Below, piece by piece: positions 7,445-15,104 of a stretch of 64,000 nt of DNA. The translations under genes were made by a program, and so were the position numbers. The stretch is from positions 103,216 to 167,215 of the forward strand of contig CP128386.1 of NCBI GenBank assembly GCA_030345135.1, given 5' to 3'. This DNA comes from Chitinophagaceae bacterium DXS (GTDB taxonomy: Bacteria > Bacteroidota > Bacteroidia > Chitinophagales > Chitinophagaceae). Each line of letters opens with the position of its first letter. The first letter of the stretch is position 1. The notes under the pieces are model-generated. The model saw only the letters and a program-made list of their open reading frames with translations. It was not told the origin of the DNA and made no database searches.

Positions 7445-8228
7445 TCTGGTAATGGTAGGAATTGGCGCCATGTTAATTCTGGTGATCGCTTTTCTATTAA
7501 CATTTAACCATAGCCAAAGAAGAAAGTTCAGGCATAGGCAAGAGATGATGACATTAAGAGAAGAACAACAAAACTTATTAATAGAAGCGGCGATCAAAGC
7601 AGAGGAAAGTGAGCGAAAAAGAATTGCAGAAGAGTTACATGATGATGTTGGCGCATTACTGTCTGCAACGAAGCTGTATATGCACCATATCGATACTGGT
7701 CCTTTAAAAGAAACGGATCGGCTTTCTCATGAAAAATGTATCGAATTATTAGGTGAATCAATTGGCAAAGTGCGCACCATCTCGCATAATCTTCATTCTA
7801 TTATGATGGAAGATATGGGATTGAATGAAGGCATTCGCAGTTTTTTACGCAAGCTGGAGCAGTCAAATTCGTTGTCTATTATAGTTGAGCTGGACGAAAG
7901 TTATGGTTCTTTTACAGGTGGAAAAGATATTAACATCTATAGAATTATCCAGGAGCTTTGTAATAATATATTAAAACATGCAGATGCCCAAGCACTCACC
8001 ATAAGGTCCTGGCCGGAAAATAAGCATGTTAATTTTCAACTTCAACATGACGGCAAGGGATTAAGCCAGGAGATGTTTGAACAATTGAGATTTCAAAGCA
8101 ACGGTTTGGGATTGAAAAATATTCAAAACAGAGTAGCCTTACTAAAAGGAATTATTTTGTTTGATGTAAACGATATGAATAGTTCTGTGCTGCTCAAAAT
8201 ACCCGCAGAAAACGGTGTTCCCGCCTAA
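7416..8228 (+). CDS. NarL/DegS-class sensor histidine kinase
   Basis: A 270-residue kinase with a single N-terminal membrane helix (about 9-30), a short coiled coil, a HisKA_3 dimerisation helix ERKRIAEELHDDVGALLSAT with the phospho-acceptor His75, and a compact HATPase_c domain (N box ELCNNILKHADA, then GLGLKNIQNRV). This class normally pairs with a LuxR-type response regulator, but none is adjacent, so it is an orphan here. It has no sensor domain of its own. The overlapping membrane protein upstream is the likely sensor. A decayed copy of its N-terminus follows the second membrane-protein paralog at 9001-9150. Confidence 0.92.
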   Translation: MGEQGSYIVSLVMVGIGAMLILVIAFLLTFNHSQRRKFRHRQEMMTLREEQQNLLIEAAIKAEESERKRIAEELHDDVGALLSATKLYMHHIDTGPLKETDRLSHEKCIELLGESIGKVRTISHNLHSIMMEDMGLNEGIRSFLRKLEQSNSLSIIVELDESYGSFTGGKDINIYRIIQELCNNILKHADAQALTIRSWPENKHVNFQLQHDGKGLSQEMFEQLRFQSNGLGLKNIQNRVALLKGIILFDVNDMNSSVLLKIPAENGVPA

Positions 8229-8369
8229 ATCCCGCCCATTAAAATGCCCGCCACCAGCCCCTGAAAATTAATAGTGGAATTATATATGCAATGTGTAATA
8301 TCTTGCATATACACATGTAGTCTCAGATCCTTAATTGTTTAATAAATCAAACCAGCTTTGAAATAAAGT

Positions 8370-9029
8370 ATGCTTCTAGAAGTGTTGAGATGTGCCGAGT
8401 CATGGACGGTTCTTATTCCCCTGATAACTTTTTTAATAAAAAGACCAATTTCAAAGCCATTGCGAATAGTGTTTGTGTATTTATGCGCTGCTTTCGTTTT
8501 ACATACAATGGCAAATCTTAGTATTTTTTTCTATTATCAGCTTTCAGGATTTCTCAAATACAATAATTGGGAGTACAATCTTCACTCACTTGCAATAACC
8601 GTTTGTTTTGTTTTATTCTTTCAGTCAATTGGAGTTAAATCAAGATGGCTAAGCTCCTATTGGGTCATTGTTTTTTTTCTGGTTGTATCCGCAATTATTT
8701 TTCTGCTTATTGACGATTTCTTCTTGATTAGTTCTAAAGTGTTCGCGTTAGAAGGGTTAATACTGCTTATATATTGCATGTATTTTTTTTTCCAGAAACT
8801 TAAAGACGAAGAGGTCGATCTGGATTTTGATCCGTTTTTGATTATTGTGACAGGTCTGGCAATATACGAGTCTGTTAACTTCTTTGTTTTTCTTTTTTAT
8901 AATGTGTTGATGACAAGAGCGGTAGCTTTTGCAAGTTCAGTTTGGGATTTTCATAACGTAATCTATATCGCATTTTGTTTGTTAATAACCTACGCTTTTA
9001 ATGGAAGGGCAAGGAGCCTTTATCGTTAG
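8370..9029 (+). CDS. Seven-helix membrane protein, paralog 2
   Basis: A 219-residue paralog of the protein at 6761-7444, with matching helix layout and conserved blocks (EYNLHS, DDFFLISSKVFA, LKDEEVDLDFDPF, ESVNFFVFLF, TYAFNGRARSLYR). It clearly arose by duplication of the membrane-protein/kinase pair: the 29-base overlap with a downstream kinase start is kept (ATG at 9001), but the kinase itself is gone. It is therefore a sensor-like protein without its kinase. It may be non-functional or may work with the kinase at 7416. The preceding 140 bases show no other feature. Confidence 0.75.
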   Translation: MLLEVLRCAESWTVLIPLITFLIKRPISKPLRIVFVYLCAAFVLHTMANLSIFFYYQLSGFLKYNNWEYNLHSLAITVCFVLFFQSIGVKSRWLSSYWVIVFFLVVSAIIFLLIDDFFLISSKVFALEGLILLIYCMYFFFQKLKDEEVDLDFDPFLIIVTGLAIYESVNFFVFLFYNVLMTRAVAFASSVWDFHNVIYIAFCLLITYAFNGRARSLYR

Positions 9030-9150
9030 TCCGGGTCTGGTTGGGAGTATTGTAATGTTTCAAGCGTTACCGGAGACTCCGCTGGAGTCTGATGGTCTTT
9101 TTTGTAAAGCCATTACAGGATTAATCAATCTATCTGTAAACTTTTTTTAG
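9001..9150 (+). pseudogene. Remnant of a duplicated histidine kinase N-terminus
   Basis: The frame opening at 9001 starts MEGQGAFIVSPGLVGSIVMF, which aligns with MGEQGSYIVSLVMVGIGAML at the start of the kinase at 7416. It overlaps the upstream gene by 29 bases in the same way. After about 20 residues the similarity stops where a short hairpin repeat (GACTCCGCTGGAGTC) begins, and the frame ends after 49 codons. No dimerisation or ATPase domain follows. Confidence 0.75.
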
Positions 9151-9205
9151 GACGAGACATTTTAAATGCTGATTTTCTACAAACAGGGAGCTCCGTTGGA
9201 GCTTT
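9073..9205. repeat. REP-like hairpins in the kinase remnant
   Basis: Two hairpins of the same type, GACTCC-GCT-GGAGTC (about 9074-9088) and AGCTCC-GTT-GGAGCT (about 9190-9204), lie roughly 115 bp apart. They resemble paired REP units. The first coincides with the point where the kinase remnant stops matching its paralog. Confidence 0.6.
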
Positions 9206-9279
9206 AATTGTTCTTAACTAAATGACATTCCACAGCTAATGGTAAACACTTAAATAGTTTATGAACGGGCGATAAATAT

Positions 9280-9287
9280 TATATTTG
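9280..9287 (+). promoter_or_regulatory. Minus-7 box before the XRE regulator
   Basis: TATATTTG matches TANNTTTG exactly, 24 bp before the ATG at 9311. A TTT at about 9258 stands near the minus-33 position, without the G. Confidence 0.5.
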
Positions 9288-9310
9288 TCAGCATACTTAT
9301 TCTTACAACT

Positions 9311-9700
9311 ATGGCAGAACATACAATACATCTCGGAGAAAAAATTAAGAGGTTCCGGGAGCTGCTGGGGGTGAAACAAGATGCACTGGCAGTTGAGTTG
9401 GGCGATGATTGGAACCAGAAAAAAGTATCGATGTTAGAAGCAAAAGCCGACATAGATCCCGCTATGATGGAAAAGGTAGCGCAGGCGCTAAAAGTGCCAA
9501 GGCAAGCGATTGAGAATTTTGATACGGAACGTGTGGTTCATATTTGTTCAAATACCATAAATTCTTATGACCATGCTGTCGGTATTAGCAATTATGGCAC
9601 ATTTAATCCGCTCGATAAAATTATAGAACTGCATAAGGAGAAGGAAGCGTTGCATGAAAGGAGGTTGAAGGAAATGGAAGCGCTGTATAAAGGATGTTGA
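9311..9700 (+). CDS. XRE-family DNA-binding regulator, C-terminus frameshifted
   Basis: A 129-residue protein with an N-terminal helix-turn-helix (about 9-62: GEKIKRFRELLGVKQDALAVELGDDWNQKKVSMLEAK) followed by an AQALKVPRQAIENF helix, then a linker and a charged coiled coil. The coil is cut short by TGA at 9698. In the next frame the coil continues as RMLKEKDEMIARLEKLIGK up to TAA at 9748-9750, which is how I recall such proteins ending. A lost A in TATAAAGG near 9689-9693 would explain this. The truncated protein may still bind DNA but probably dimerises less well. A sequencing error is possible. The TATATTTG box upstream supports expression. Confidence 0.85.
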   Translation: MAEHTIHLGEKIKRFRELLGVKQDALAVELGDDWNQKKVSMLEAKADIDPAMMEKVAQALKVPRQAIENFDTERVVHICSNTINSYDHAVGISNYGTFNPLDKIIELHKEKEALHERRLKEMEALYKGC

Positions 9701-9750
9701 AAGAAAAGGATGAGATGATTGCCAGGTTGGAGAAGTTAATTGGGAAATAA

Positions 9751-10236
9751 CTAAAGCACATTACCAGGTTTTGTATAGCAAATCGGGAGTTGCTTTTGTA
9801 AGACCGTAAGACCTTCTAAGATAGCAAGAAAGTAAGATAGTAAGATGTGTGCGCCTAAAACCTCATACCTGATACCTGAAACCTGATACCTTGAACCCAA
9901 GCTTGTGCGAATTTCAATTCATTGCCGTCTGCTTTAGCTGACGGATAAGCAATATTCTCATCAATCAGGGCTTTAGCCCCAAACACAGAACATTTGGCTA
10001 AAGCCAGTTGAAATGATGTGTCTCTTTGTCCGTCAGCTAAAGCAGACGGCAATGAAGATGTTGCTGAAAGCTTGTAAGATATGTAAGACCGTAAGACAGT
10101 AAGACCAGAAAAGACGTGTAAGATAGTAAGAAAGTAAGATAGTAAGAGGTATAGCCTCAAGCCTTATGCCTCACACCTGAAACCTGAAACCTGATGCCTT
10201 AAAGCTGATAGCTAACAGCTAAAAGCTCACAGCTTC
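9751..10236. repeat. Repeat-filled gap: GTAAGACC, CCTGATACCTGA and AGCTGATAGC families
   Basis: No gene is seen. GTAAGACC-like octamers occur at 9796-9846 and 10074-10148, CCTGAAACCTGA words at 9850-9895 and 10160-10200, and AGCTGATAGCTAACAGCT just before the kinase 3' end at 10237. The palindromic element at 9918-10056 is embedded in it. Confidence 0.85.
9918..10056. repeat. 139-bp palindromic element with perfect 28-bp terminal inverted repeats
   Basis: Arms 9918-9945 and 10029-10056 are exact complements (core GCCGTCTGCTTTAGCTGACG). The 83-bp centre contains two smaller hairpin words, GGGCTTTAGCCC and TGGCTAAAGCCA, which share the CTTTAGC core with the arms. It encodes no protein and has no visible target-site duplication. 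It looks like a MITE or composite REP. Confidence 0.9.
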
Positions 10237-11583
10237 TCAGAATTGCATCGTAAACGCCGTTCCTTCTCCCAATACTGTTTGCACGGTTATGTTGCCTTTG
10301 TGGAGCATCATAATTTGCTTGCAGAGGCTTAGGCCAATACCGCTTCCGCTTTTCTTAGTGCTGAAGAACGGGATGAATATTTTATCCAGCACATCGTCAG
10401 GAATGCCGGTGCCATTATCGGCGACTTTCAATGCAACTTTATTGTTGGCTGAAGCGCCTGCTGAGAGCGTAATTCTTGGTTCGTGCGCTTCTTTCACCGC
10501 TTCGGCAGCATTTACTACAAGGTTGATCAATACCTGTTCAACAAGATTTACATCGGCCTCAACCGTCAGCATCGGATCTTTCAGAATAATTTCAAGCTCA
10601 ATATTTTTTTGCAGCAAAGTGGGTTCCATTAGCTGGTGCAGGTTTTCAAACAATTCTCCAACATACACTTTGCTTAGGTTCAGTTTTACAATCTTGTTCA
10701 GGTTGCGATAAGTTTCGGCGAACTTTAATAGTCCTTCACTTCTGCGTTTGATGGTATCAATGCCCAGTTCTATATCATCAAAGGAAGATTTGTTTTGCGG
10801 TGATACATGTGGTTTTGTTTGACCGAGCATATTTTTTAATGTATCTGCAAGGGAAGAAATAGGGGCAACCGAGTTCATGATCTCATGCGTCATAACGCTT
10901 AACAATCTTTGCCATGCTTTGCTTTCTGTTTCGTCCAACGCTTCATTCACGTTTTGAAAGGCGACCAGTTTGTAAATCCTTCCTTCCGTTTGAAATGCTG
11001 TTGCGCTCATCAACGCTTTAAAAGTGTTTTTGTCTTTAATCAGTGAAACAATCTTGCTGTCGCCATTCTTTAGTTGAATTACTTCTCCATATAAATATTC
11101 ATCACGCTTTTGCAGTGATTCAATTGTTTTAAGAAAAGGAATACCCAGCAACTTTTTAAAGCCTTCATTCATCCATACAACCTCGCCCGATTCTGTGTTG
11201 TAGGAAAGAATGCCCGTGTCTACCATTTCCAGTATCTTTTGTAAGTATTGATACTGGGTTTCTCTCTCGCGGCTCATTGTTTTAAATGTTGTATTAATTT
11301 CATTAAAACCCTGGCGCAGTGGCTGCAGCTCAAGAGGAGCGTGGTTTACATCAAAATACCTGGAAAAATCCCTGTAATGCACACTTTCCACAAACTGCTT
11401 CACTTCTTCCTGGGCTTTTTTATTAAACCTGTAAAAGTCTATTAGCTGATAAATTATCACGGGAACCAGGAACACCACGTAAATGGTCTGGTTCTTAACT
11501 ACACAAAATGAAGTTGCTGAAAGGGTAACGAATAACATCAGGACTTTTCCCAGTATTATCCATTCGTAACGTTTTAATTGCAT
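10237..11583 (-). CDS. NtrY-like sensor histidine kinase of the export locus
   Basis: A 448-residue membrane kinase: two helices (about 9-29 and 33-50), a linker, a PAS domain (about 112-215, with GILSYNTESGEVVWMNEGFKKLLG), a HisKA helix with SVMTHEIMNSVAPISSL carrying His233, and a complete HATPase_c domain ending in GTGIPDD, FFSTKKSGSGIGLSLCKQIM and GEGTAFTMQF. The architecture is that of NtrY/AtoS-type kinases, which phosphorylate NtrC-class regulators. It lies 122 bp downstream of such a regulator on the same strand, so they form a two-component pair. The signal is unknown; with almost no periplasmic loop it probably senses the membrane or cytosol. Confidence 0.92.
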   Translation of the reverse strand: MQLKRYEWIILGKVLMLFVTLSATSFCVVKNQTIYVVFLVPVIIYQLIDFYRFNKKAQEEVKQFVESVHYRDFSRYFDVNHAPLELQPLRQGFNEINTTFKTMSRERETQYQYLQKILEMVDTGILSYNTESGEVVWMNEGFKKLLGIPFLKTIESLQKRDEYLYGEVIQLKNGDSKIVSLIKDKNTFKALMSATAFQTEGRIYKLVAFQNVNEALDETESKAWQRLLSVMTHEIMNSVAPISSLADTLKNMLGQTKPHVSPQNKSSFDDIELGIDTIKRRSEGLLKFAETYRNLNKIVKLNLSKVYVGELFENLHQLMEPTLLQKNIELEIILKDPMLTVEADVNLVEQVLINLVVNAAEAVKEAHEPRITLSAGASANNKVALKVADNGTGIPDDVLDKIFIPFFSTKKSGSGIGLSLCKQIMMLHKGNITVQTVLGEGTAFTMQF

Positions 11584-11705
11584 CTACGTGTTTAGTTGTA
11601 AGTTATACGTTGTACGTTTATTGCATCGCAGCATGTACGGTATACGTTTATAGGGGGATTTCCTTCGGTTAGATAGACGTATAACGTACCACTTATAACG
11701 TACAA
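11584..11705. repeat. TTATACGTTGTACGTT words between kinase and regulator
   Basis: The 122-bp spacer is made of GTTGTACGTT and TATACGTTTATA-like words with partial dyad symmetry. The same words recur at 59532-59560. No promoter is recognised for the kinase. Confidence 0.6.
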
Positions 11706-13067
11706 CTAAATTTCATATTTATTCAATCTCCTGTACAACGCTGTCCTGGTAAGACCCAGTTCTTTTGCTGCTTTGGTGATGTTGCCGCTGTGTTTTTCAA
11801 TCACCTTTAAAATAGTATTTCTTTCAATTGCGCTTAGGTTGAGATCTTCGGGGGCTATTGTTTCTTCTTGTCTCGAAGCTTCAATCGGAGAAAAAATAAG
11901 ATCTTTTGCCATCAGTTCTTCCCCTTCAGACATAATCACCGCGCGCTCTATGGTGTATTGCAACTCTCGCACATTTCCGGGGAAATGATATTGCTTTAGT
12001 TTTTCCATCGCAGAGGTTGAAAGGCCAATGTCGGGCTTCATGTATTTCGCGGTGTAGATCTTGACAAAATGTTTTGCCAGCATCGTAATGTCATCTCCTC
12101 TTCTGCGCAAAGGCGGCACCGTTATCTCGACAGTGTTAATACGATAGATAAGGTCCTTTCTGAATTTTTGTTCGTCCGCCAGTTCACTTATGGGAATGTT
12201 GGTGGCACAGATCAATCTTATATCTACTGGGATAGGCTCGTTGGAACCAAGCCTGGTAATTTGCCTGTTCTGTAAAACAGTCAGCAGTTTTGCCTGTTGA
12301 CGAAGTGATATATTTCCAATTTCATCCAGGAACAATGTGCCTCCGTTTGCTGTTTCAAACCGGCCAATCCTGTCCTCACGCGCATCGGTAAATGCACCTT
12401 TTTTATGACCAAAAAGCTCGCTTTCAAAAAGGCTGTCCGTCAAAGCGCCCACATCTACTTTTACAAATGGCTTTTTTGCTCTTAATGAATACTGGTGTAT
12501 TGCTTTTGCAATCAGGTCCTTACCTGTTCCATTCTCTCCAAGAATTAAAATGTTCGCATCAGTAGGGGCGATCTTTTCAATCTTGTAAAAAATGTCCTGC
12601 ATTATTTCACTATTGCCCAGCAACTCACTACCGATAATATTATCCTGGGAACTTTTTACAGACGGCCCTTTTCCATTGTCCTTTTTCTTCAGCGCATCTT
12701 TAATGGTTTCAATAAGGCGCTCGTTGTGCCACGGCTTCACCACAAAGTCTGCTGCACCCTCTTTTAAAGAACGAACTGCAAGGTCAATATCTCCATAGGC
12801 CGTAATCATAATTACTGCTGCTGTAGAGCCGAGTTCTTTTATTTTTCTCAGCCAGAACAAGCCTTCATTGCCCGTATTGATAGAGCTATTGAAGTTCATG
12901 TCCAGCAAGATCACATCATAATTCTGTTTGCTAAGAAGACTCCGGATATTTTCAGGATTTTTTTCCGTAGTAATATCTTTAGACTCCGTTTTCATTAACA
13001 ATCTTACAGCGGTCAATACGTCTGTATCGTCATCAATAATTAAAACATTTGCATTCTTCAGGTTCAT
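11706..13067 (-). CDS. NtrC-family sigma-54-dependent response regulator
   Basis: A 453-residue activator. The receiver domain (1-125) has the acidic pocket D12-D14, phospho-acceptor Asp56, Thr89 and Lys111. The AAA+ domain has Walker A GENGTGKD near 176-183, Walker B GGTLFLDEIG, and a sigma-54 contact loop reading GAFTDA instead of GAFTGA. A Fis-type helix-turn-helix closes the protein (NITKAAKELGLTRTALYRRL). Such proteins hexamerise at upstream sites and remodel sigma-54 RNA polymerase. It lies divergent from the adaptor gene. The repeated motifs at 13538-13577, 40239-40280, 44839-44877 and 51992-52032 are its most likely targets (inference). The GAFTDA variant occurs in working regulators of this phylum to my knowledge, but I cannot check that here. 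Confidence 0.95.
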   Translation of the reverse strand: MNLKNANVLIIDDDTDVLTAVRLLMKTESKDITTEKNPENIRSLLSKQNYDVILLDMNFNSSINTGNEGLFWLRKIKELGSTAAVIMITAYGDIDLAVRSLKEGAADFVVKPWHNERLIETIKDALKKKDNGKGPSVKSSQDNIIGSELLGNSEIMQDIFYKIEKIAPTDANILILGENGTGKDLIAKAIHQYSLRAKKPFVKVDVGALTDSLFESELFGHKKGAFTDAREDRIGRFETANGGTLFLDEIGNISLRQQAKLLTVLQNRQITRLGSNEPIPVDIRLICATNIPISELADEQKFRKDLIYRINTVEITVPPLRRRGDDITMLAKHFVKIYTAKYMKPDIGLSTSAMEKLKQYHFPGNVRELQYTIERAVIMSEGEELMAKDLIFSPIEASRQEETIAPEDLNLSAIERNTILKVIEKHSGNITKAAKELGLTRTALYRRLNKYEI

Positions 13068-13440
13068 TGCATAAGAATTTAGCTATCAGCAGTCAGCTTT
13101 CAGCCATTAGCTTCCGGCCCTGTCTTTTTAAAATATGTATCACGGAAAAGTCGCAATTGCCATCTATGTAGTCACCTTGCTTTTTCTCCAACCGGTAATA
13201 AAATATGAAATATACATTCAACTGGCTTTAGGCTTTAAGCTTTAAGCTTTAAGCCTAAAGCGTCCCGCCTTGCATTTAAAAAGTATTTGTATCGCGGAAA
13301 AAATTGCAGTTCCCATCTATTTAATCACTTTATATTTTCTCCACTTGGCGATAACATATCCAATATACCATTCAACTGGTTTTAGGCTTTGCGCTTTAGG
13401 CTTTAAGCTTACTGTACTCCTCAATCGAAGCTACAATTAA
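13068..13440. repeat. Diverged direct duplication and CTTTAAG repeats upstream of the regulator
   Basis: A roughly 120-bp segment occurs twice with a period of about 152 bp (about 13126-13240 and 13275-13395). Both copies read ATCRCGGAAAA, then CCCATCTAT or GCCATCTAT, TTTCTCCA and CATTCAACTGG, and each is followed by CTTTAGGCTTTAAGCTT words. AGCTATCAGCAGTCAGC repeats abut the regulator start. The function is unknown. Confidence 0.75.
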
Positions 13441-13537
13441 TTGTCTGTAAATAACACATTTATAGAGTGTTACCAGAAAATATACCACTAGCTAAATCAT
13501 TGGTTATTAAGCCTTCTTTTTTTACGGCCTTGGAGTA

Positions 13538-13577
13538 CTGTATCAAAAGCGGACACTTTGTGTTCGCTATGGTACAG
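13538..13577. promoter_or_regulatory. Putative activator-binding palindrome (site A)
   Basis: CTGTATCAAAAGCGGACAC (13538-13556), TTT, then GTGTTCGCTATGGTACAG (13560-13577) form a 40-bp near-palindrome, i.e. two facing copies of a motif resembling GTGTYCG-n-GRTACAG. The same motif occurs as direct pairs at 40239, 44839 and 51992. It lies 54 bp before the TGGCAC element at 13629 and between the divergent regulator and adaptor genes. Binding by the adjacent NtrC-like protein is inferred. Confidence 0.65.
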
Positions 13578-13628
13578 TTTTACCGTACATTCAAATCCTA
13601 ACACATTGGGTTTCAATGTATATTTCTG

Positions 13629-13645
13629 TTGGCACAAGTTTGCTA
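13629..13645 (+). promoter_or_regulatory. Sigma-54-like promoter for the adaptor operon
   Basis: TTGGCACAAGTTTGCTA matches the minus-24/minus-12 pattern (TGGCAC ... TTGC), but the GG-to-GC spacing is 9 bp instead of the usual 10. It lies about 130 bp before the ATG at 13774. Confidence 0.5.
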
Positions 13646-13773
13646 ATGTATGTAGAGCTGATAATTATTCTCATGTGTCCAGACCTTGTGTGTCTACACC
13701 GGGTAATTTTCAAAACAATCGCCCCTAAAAGTTGAAGGGCTACAAAAAAAGAAAGTATAAACGCAGATTTGTT

Positions 13774-15027
13774 ATGGATAGAGTCATTAAAAAGAAAAAA
13801 TGGACCGCTAAGAAGTTGCTTACAATCGGGGGAGTTGCCGCATTAGTTCTCTTGTTGGTTGCCAGCTATTATTTTACTTCCGGAAAATCAAGATTAAATG
13901 TAGACACTGAGCGTATAACTATAAGCGAAATTAAAAAAGGGCCGTTCCAGGTTTCTATTCCGGTGAATGGTACCGTGCTCCCAATTAAAAGCATTTACCT
14001 GGATGCACAGGAAGGTGGTCGCGTTGAAGAAAAATATGTGGAAGATGGCGCTATTATGAAAGCAGGTGATCCTATCCTGCGCTTGTCAAATACCGACCTG
14101 CAGTTGAGCATGGTGAGCCAGGAAACAAACGTATATAACCTGTTAACTCAAATGCAGATCTCCCGTAACGCTGCACAGCAAAATACGGTTACCAAACTGA
14201 ACCAGATGGCAGATGTGAACAGCGCTTATAAAGAAGCTGAGCGTATTTACAACCTGAACAAGCATTTGTATGAGCAAAAAGCCATCGGTTTACAGGAATT
14301 TAAAAAAGCTGAAAACGATTATAACTACCAGGTTGAAAGAAAAAAACTGACTGAAAGGATCTTAACCCAGGATTCCGTATCAAATGCACAGCAGGTTGCA
14401 CAGGCCAAACAATCTTATGAAGGTTCAGAAAATATGTTGAATGTGATGCGCAAAAAAGTTGGCGACCTGATTGTTCGTGCTCCGGTTGATGGCCAGTTAA
14501 CTTCACTGGATGCGGAGATTGGTGAAAACAAAAACAAAGGTGGCAGACTTGGACAGATAGATGTGCTGAGCGGTTTTAAAGTGCGTGTGGATGTTGACGA
14601 GCACTACCTTTCAAGAGTATATACCGGTTTAATGGGCGACTTTAGTTTTGCTGATTCAACTTATAAATTAAAGATCACTAAGGTGTACAGTGCGTTAGCA
14701 AACGGCCGCTTCCAGGTGGATATGCAATTTGTAGGTGCTATACCAAAAGGAATTCGCCGCGGACAAACATTACAGATCCGTCTTGCTTTGAGCGATGAAA
14801 CACAAGCCATACTTTTACCGCGCGGTGGTTTCTTCCAGCAAACCGGTGGCAACTGGATCTTTAAAGTATCAGAAGATGGTAAAACTGCTTATAAAGTAGA
14901 CATCCAGCTCGGCGGCCAAAACCCCGACTTCTACGAAGTACTGCAAGGCCTGAAAGTTGGCGACAAAGTAGTAACCAGCAGTTATGAGACGTATGGAACG
15001 ATGCAGGAGTTGGTGTTGAAGAAATAG
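13774..15027 (+). CDS. Periplasmic adaptor (MacA/HlyD-like) of the FtsX export locus
   Basis: A 417-residue inner-membrane-anchored adaptor. A basic N-terminus and one membrane helix (about 15-34) are followed by a lipoyl half (VEEKYVEDGAIMKAGDPIL), a long helical hairpin (about 105-230), the second lipoyl half (VRAPVDGQLTSLDAEIGENK), a beta-barrel and a membrane-proximal domain. This is the MacA-like plan for linking an FtsX-type permease to TolC. I take ATG at 13774 (MDRVIKKKKW) over an upstream TTG because it directly precedes the membrane anchor. It is the first gene downstream of site A and its promoter; the ATPase is 530 bp further on. A 12-bp inverted repeat follows the stop. Confidence 0.92.
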   Translation: MDRVIKKKKWTAKKLLTIGGVAALVLLLVASYYFTSGKSRLNVDTERITISEIKKGPFQVSIPVNGTVLPIKSIYLDAQEGGRVEEKYVEDGAIMKAGDPILRLSNTDLQLSMVSQETNVYNLLTQMQISRNAAQQNTVTKLNQMADVNSAYKEAERIYNLNKHLYEQKAIGLQEFKKAENDYNYQVERKKLTERILTQDSVSNAQQVAQAKQSYEGSENMLNVMRKKVGDLIVRAPVDGQLTSLDAEIGENKNKGGRLGQIDVLSGFKVRVDVDEHYLSRVYTGLMGDFSFADSTYKLKITKVYSALANGRFQVDMQFVGAIPKGIRRGQTLQIRLALSDETQAILLPRGGFFQQTGGNWIFKVSEDGKTAYKVDIQLGGQNPDFYEVLQGLKVGDKVVTSSYETYGTMQELVLKK

Positions 15028-15034
15028 CTATCAG

Positions 15035-15077
15035 CTGTCAGCAATCAGCATTTAGCTAAATGGCAGATTGCTGACAG
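15035..15077. terminator. Inverted repeat after the adaptor gene
   Basis: CTGTCAGCAATC (15035-15046) pairs exactly with GATTGCTGACAG (15066-15077) around a 19-nt loop, 7 bp after the adaptor stop. The arms belong to the AGCTGTCAGC repeat family. There is no T-tract, so it may attenuate transcription or protect the mRNA end; full termination is doubtful. Confidence 0.5.
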
Positions 15078-15104
15078 ATTAACAAACAGCACCTGGTGCA
15101 GCAG

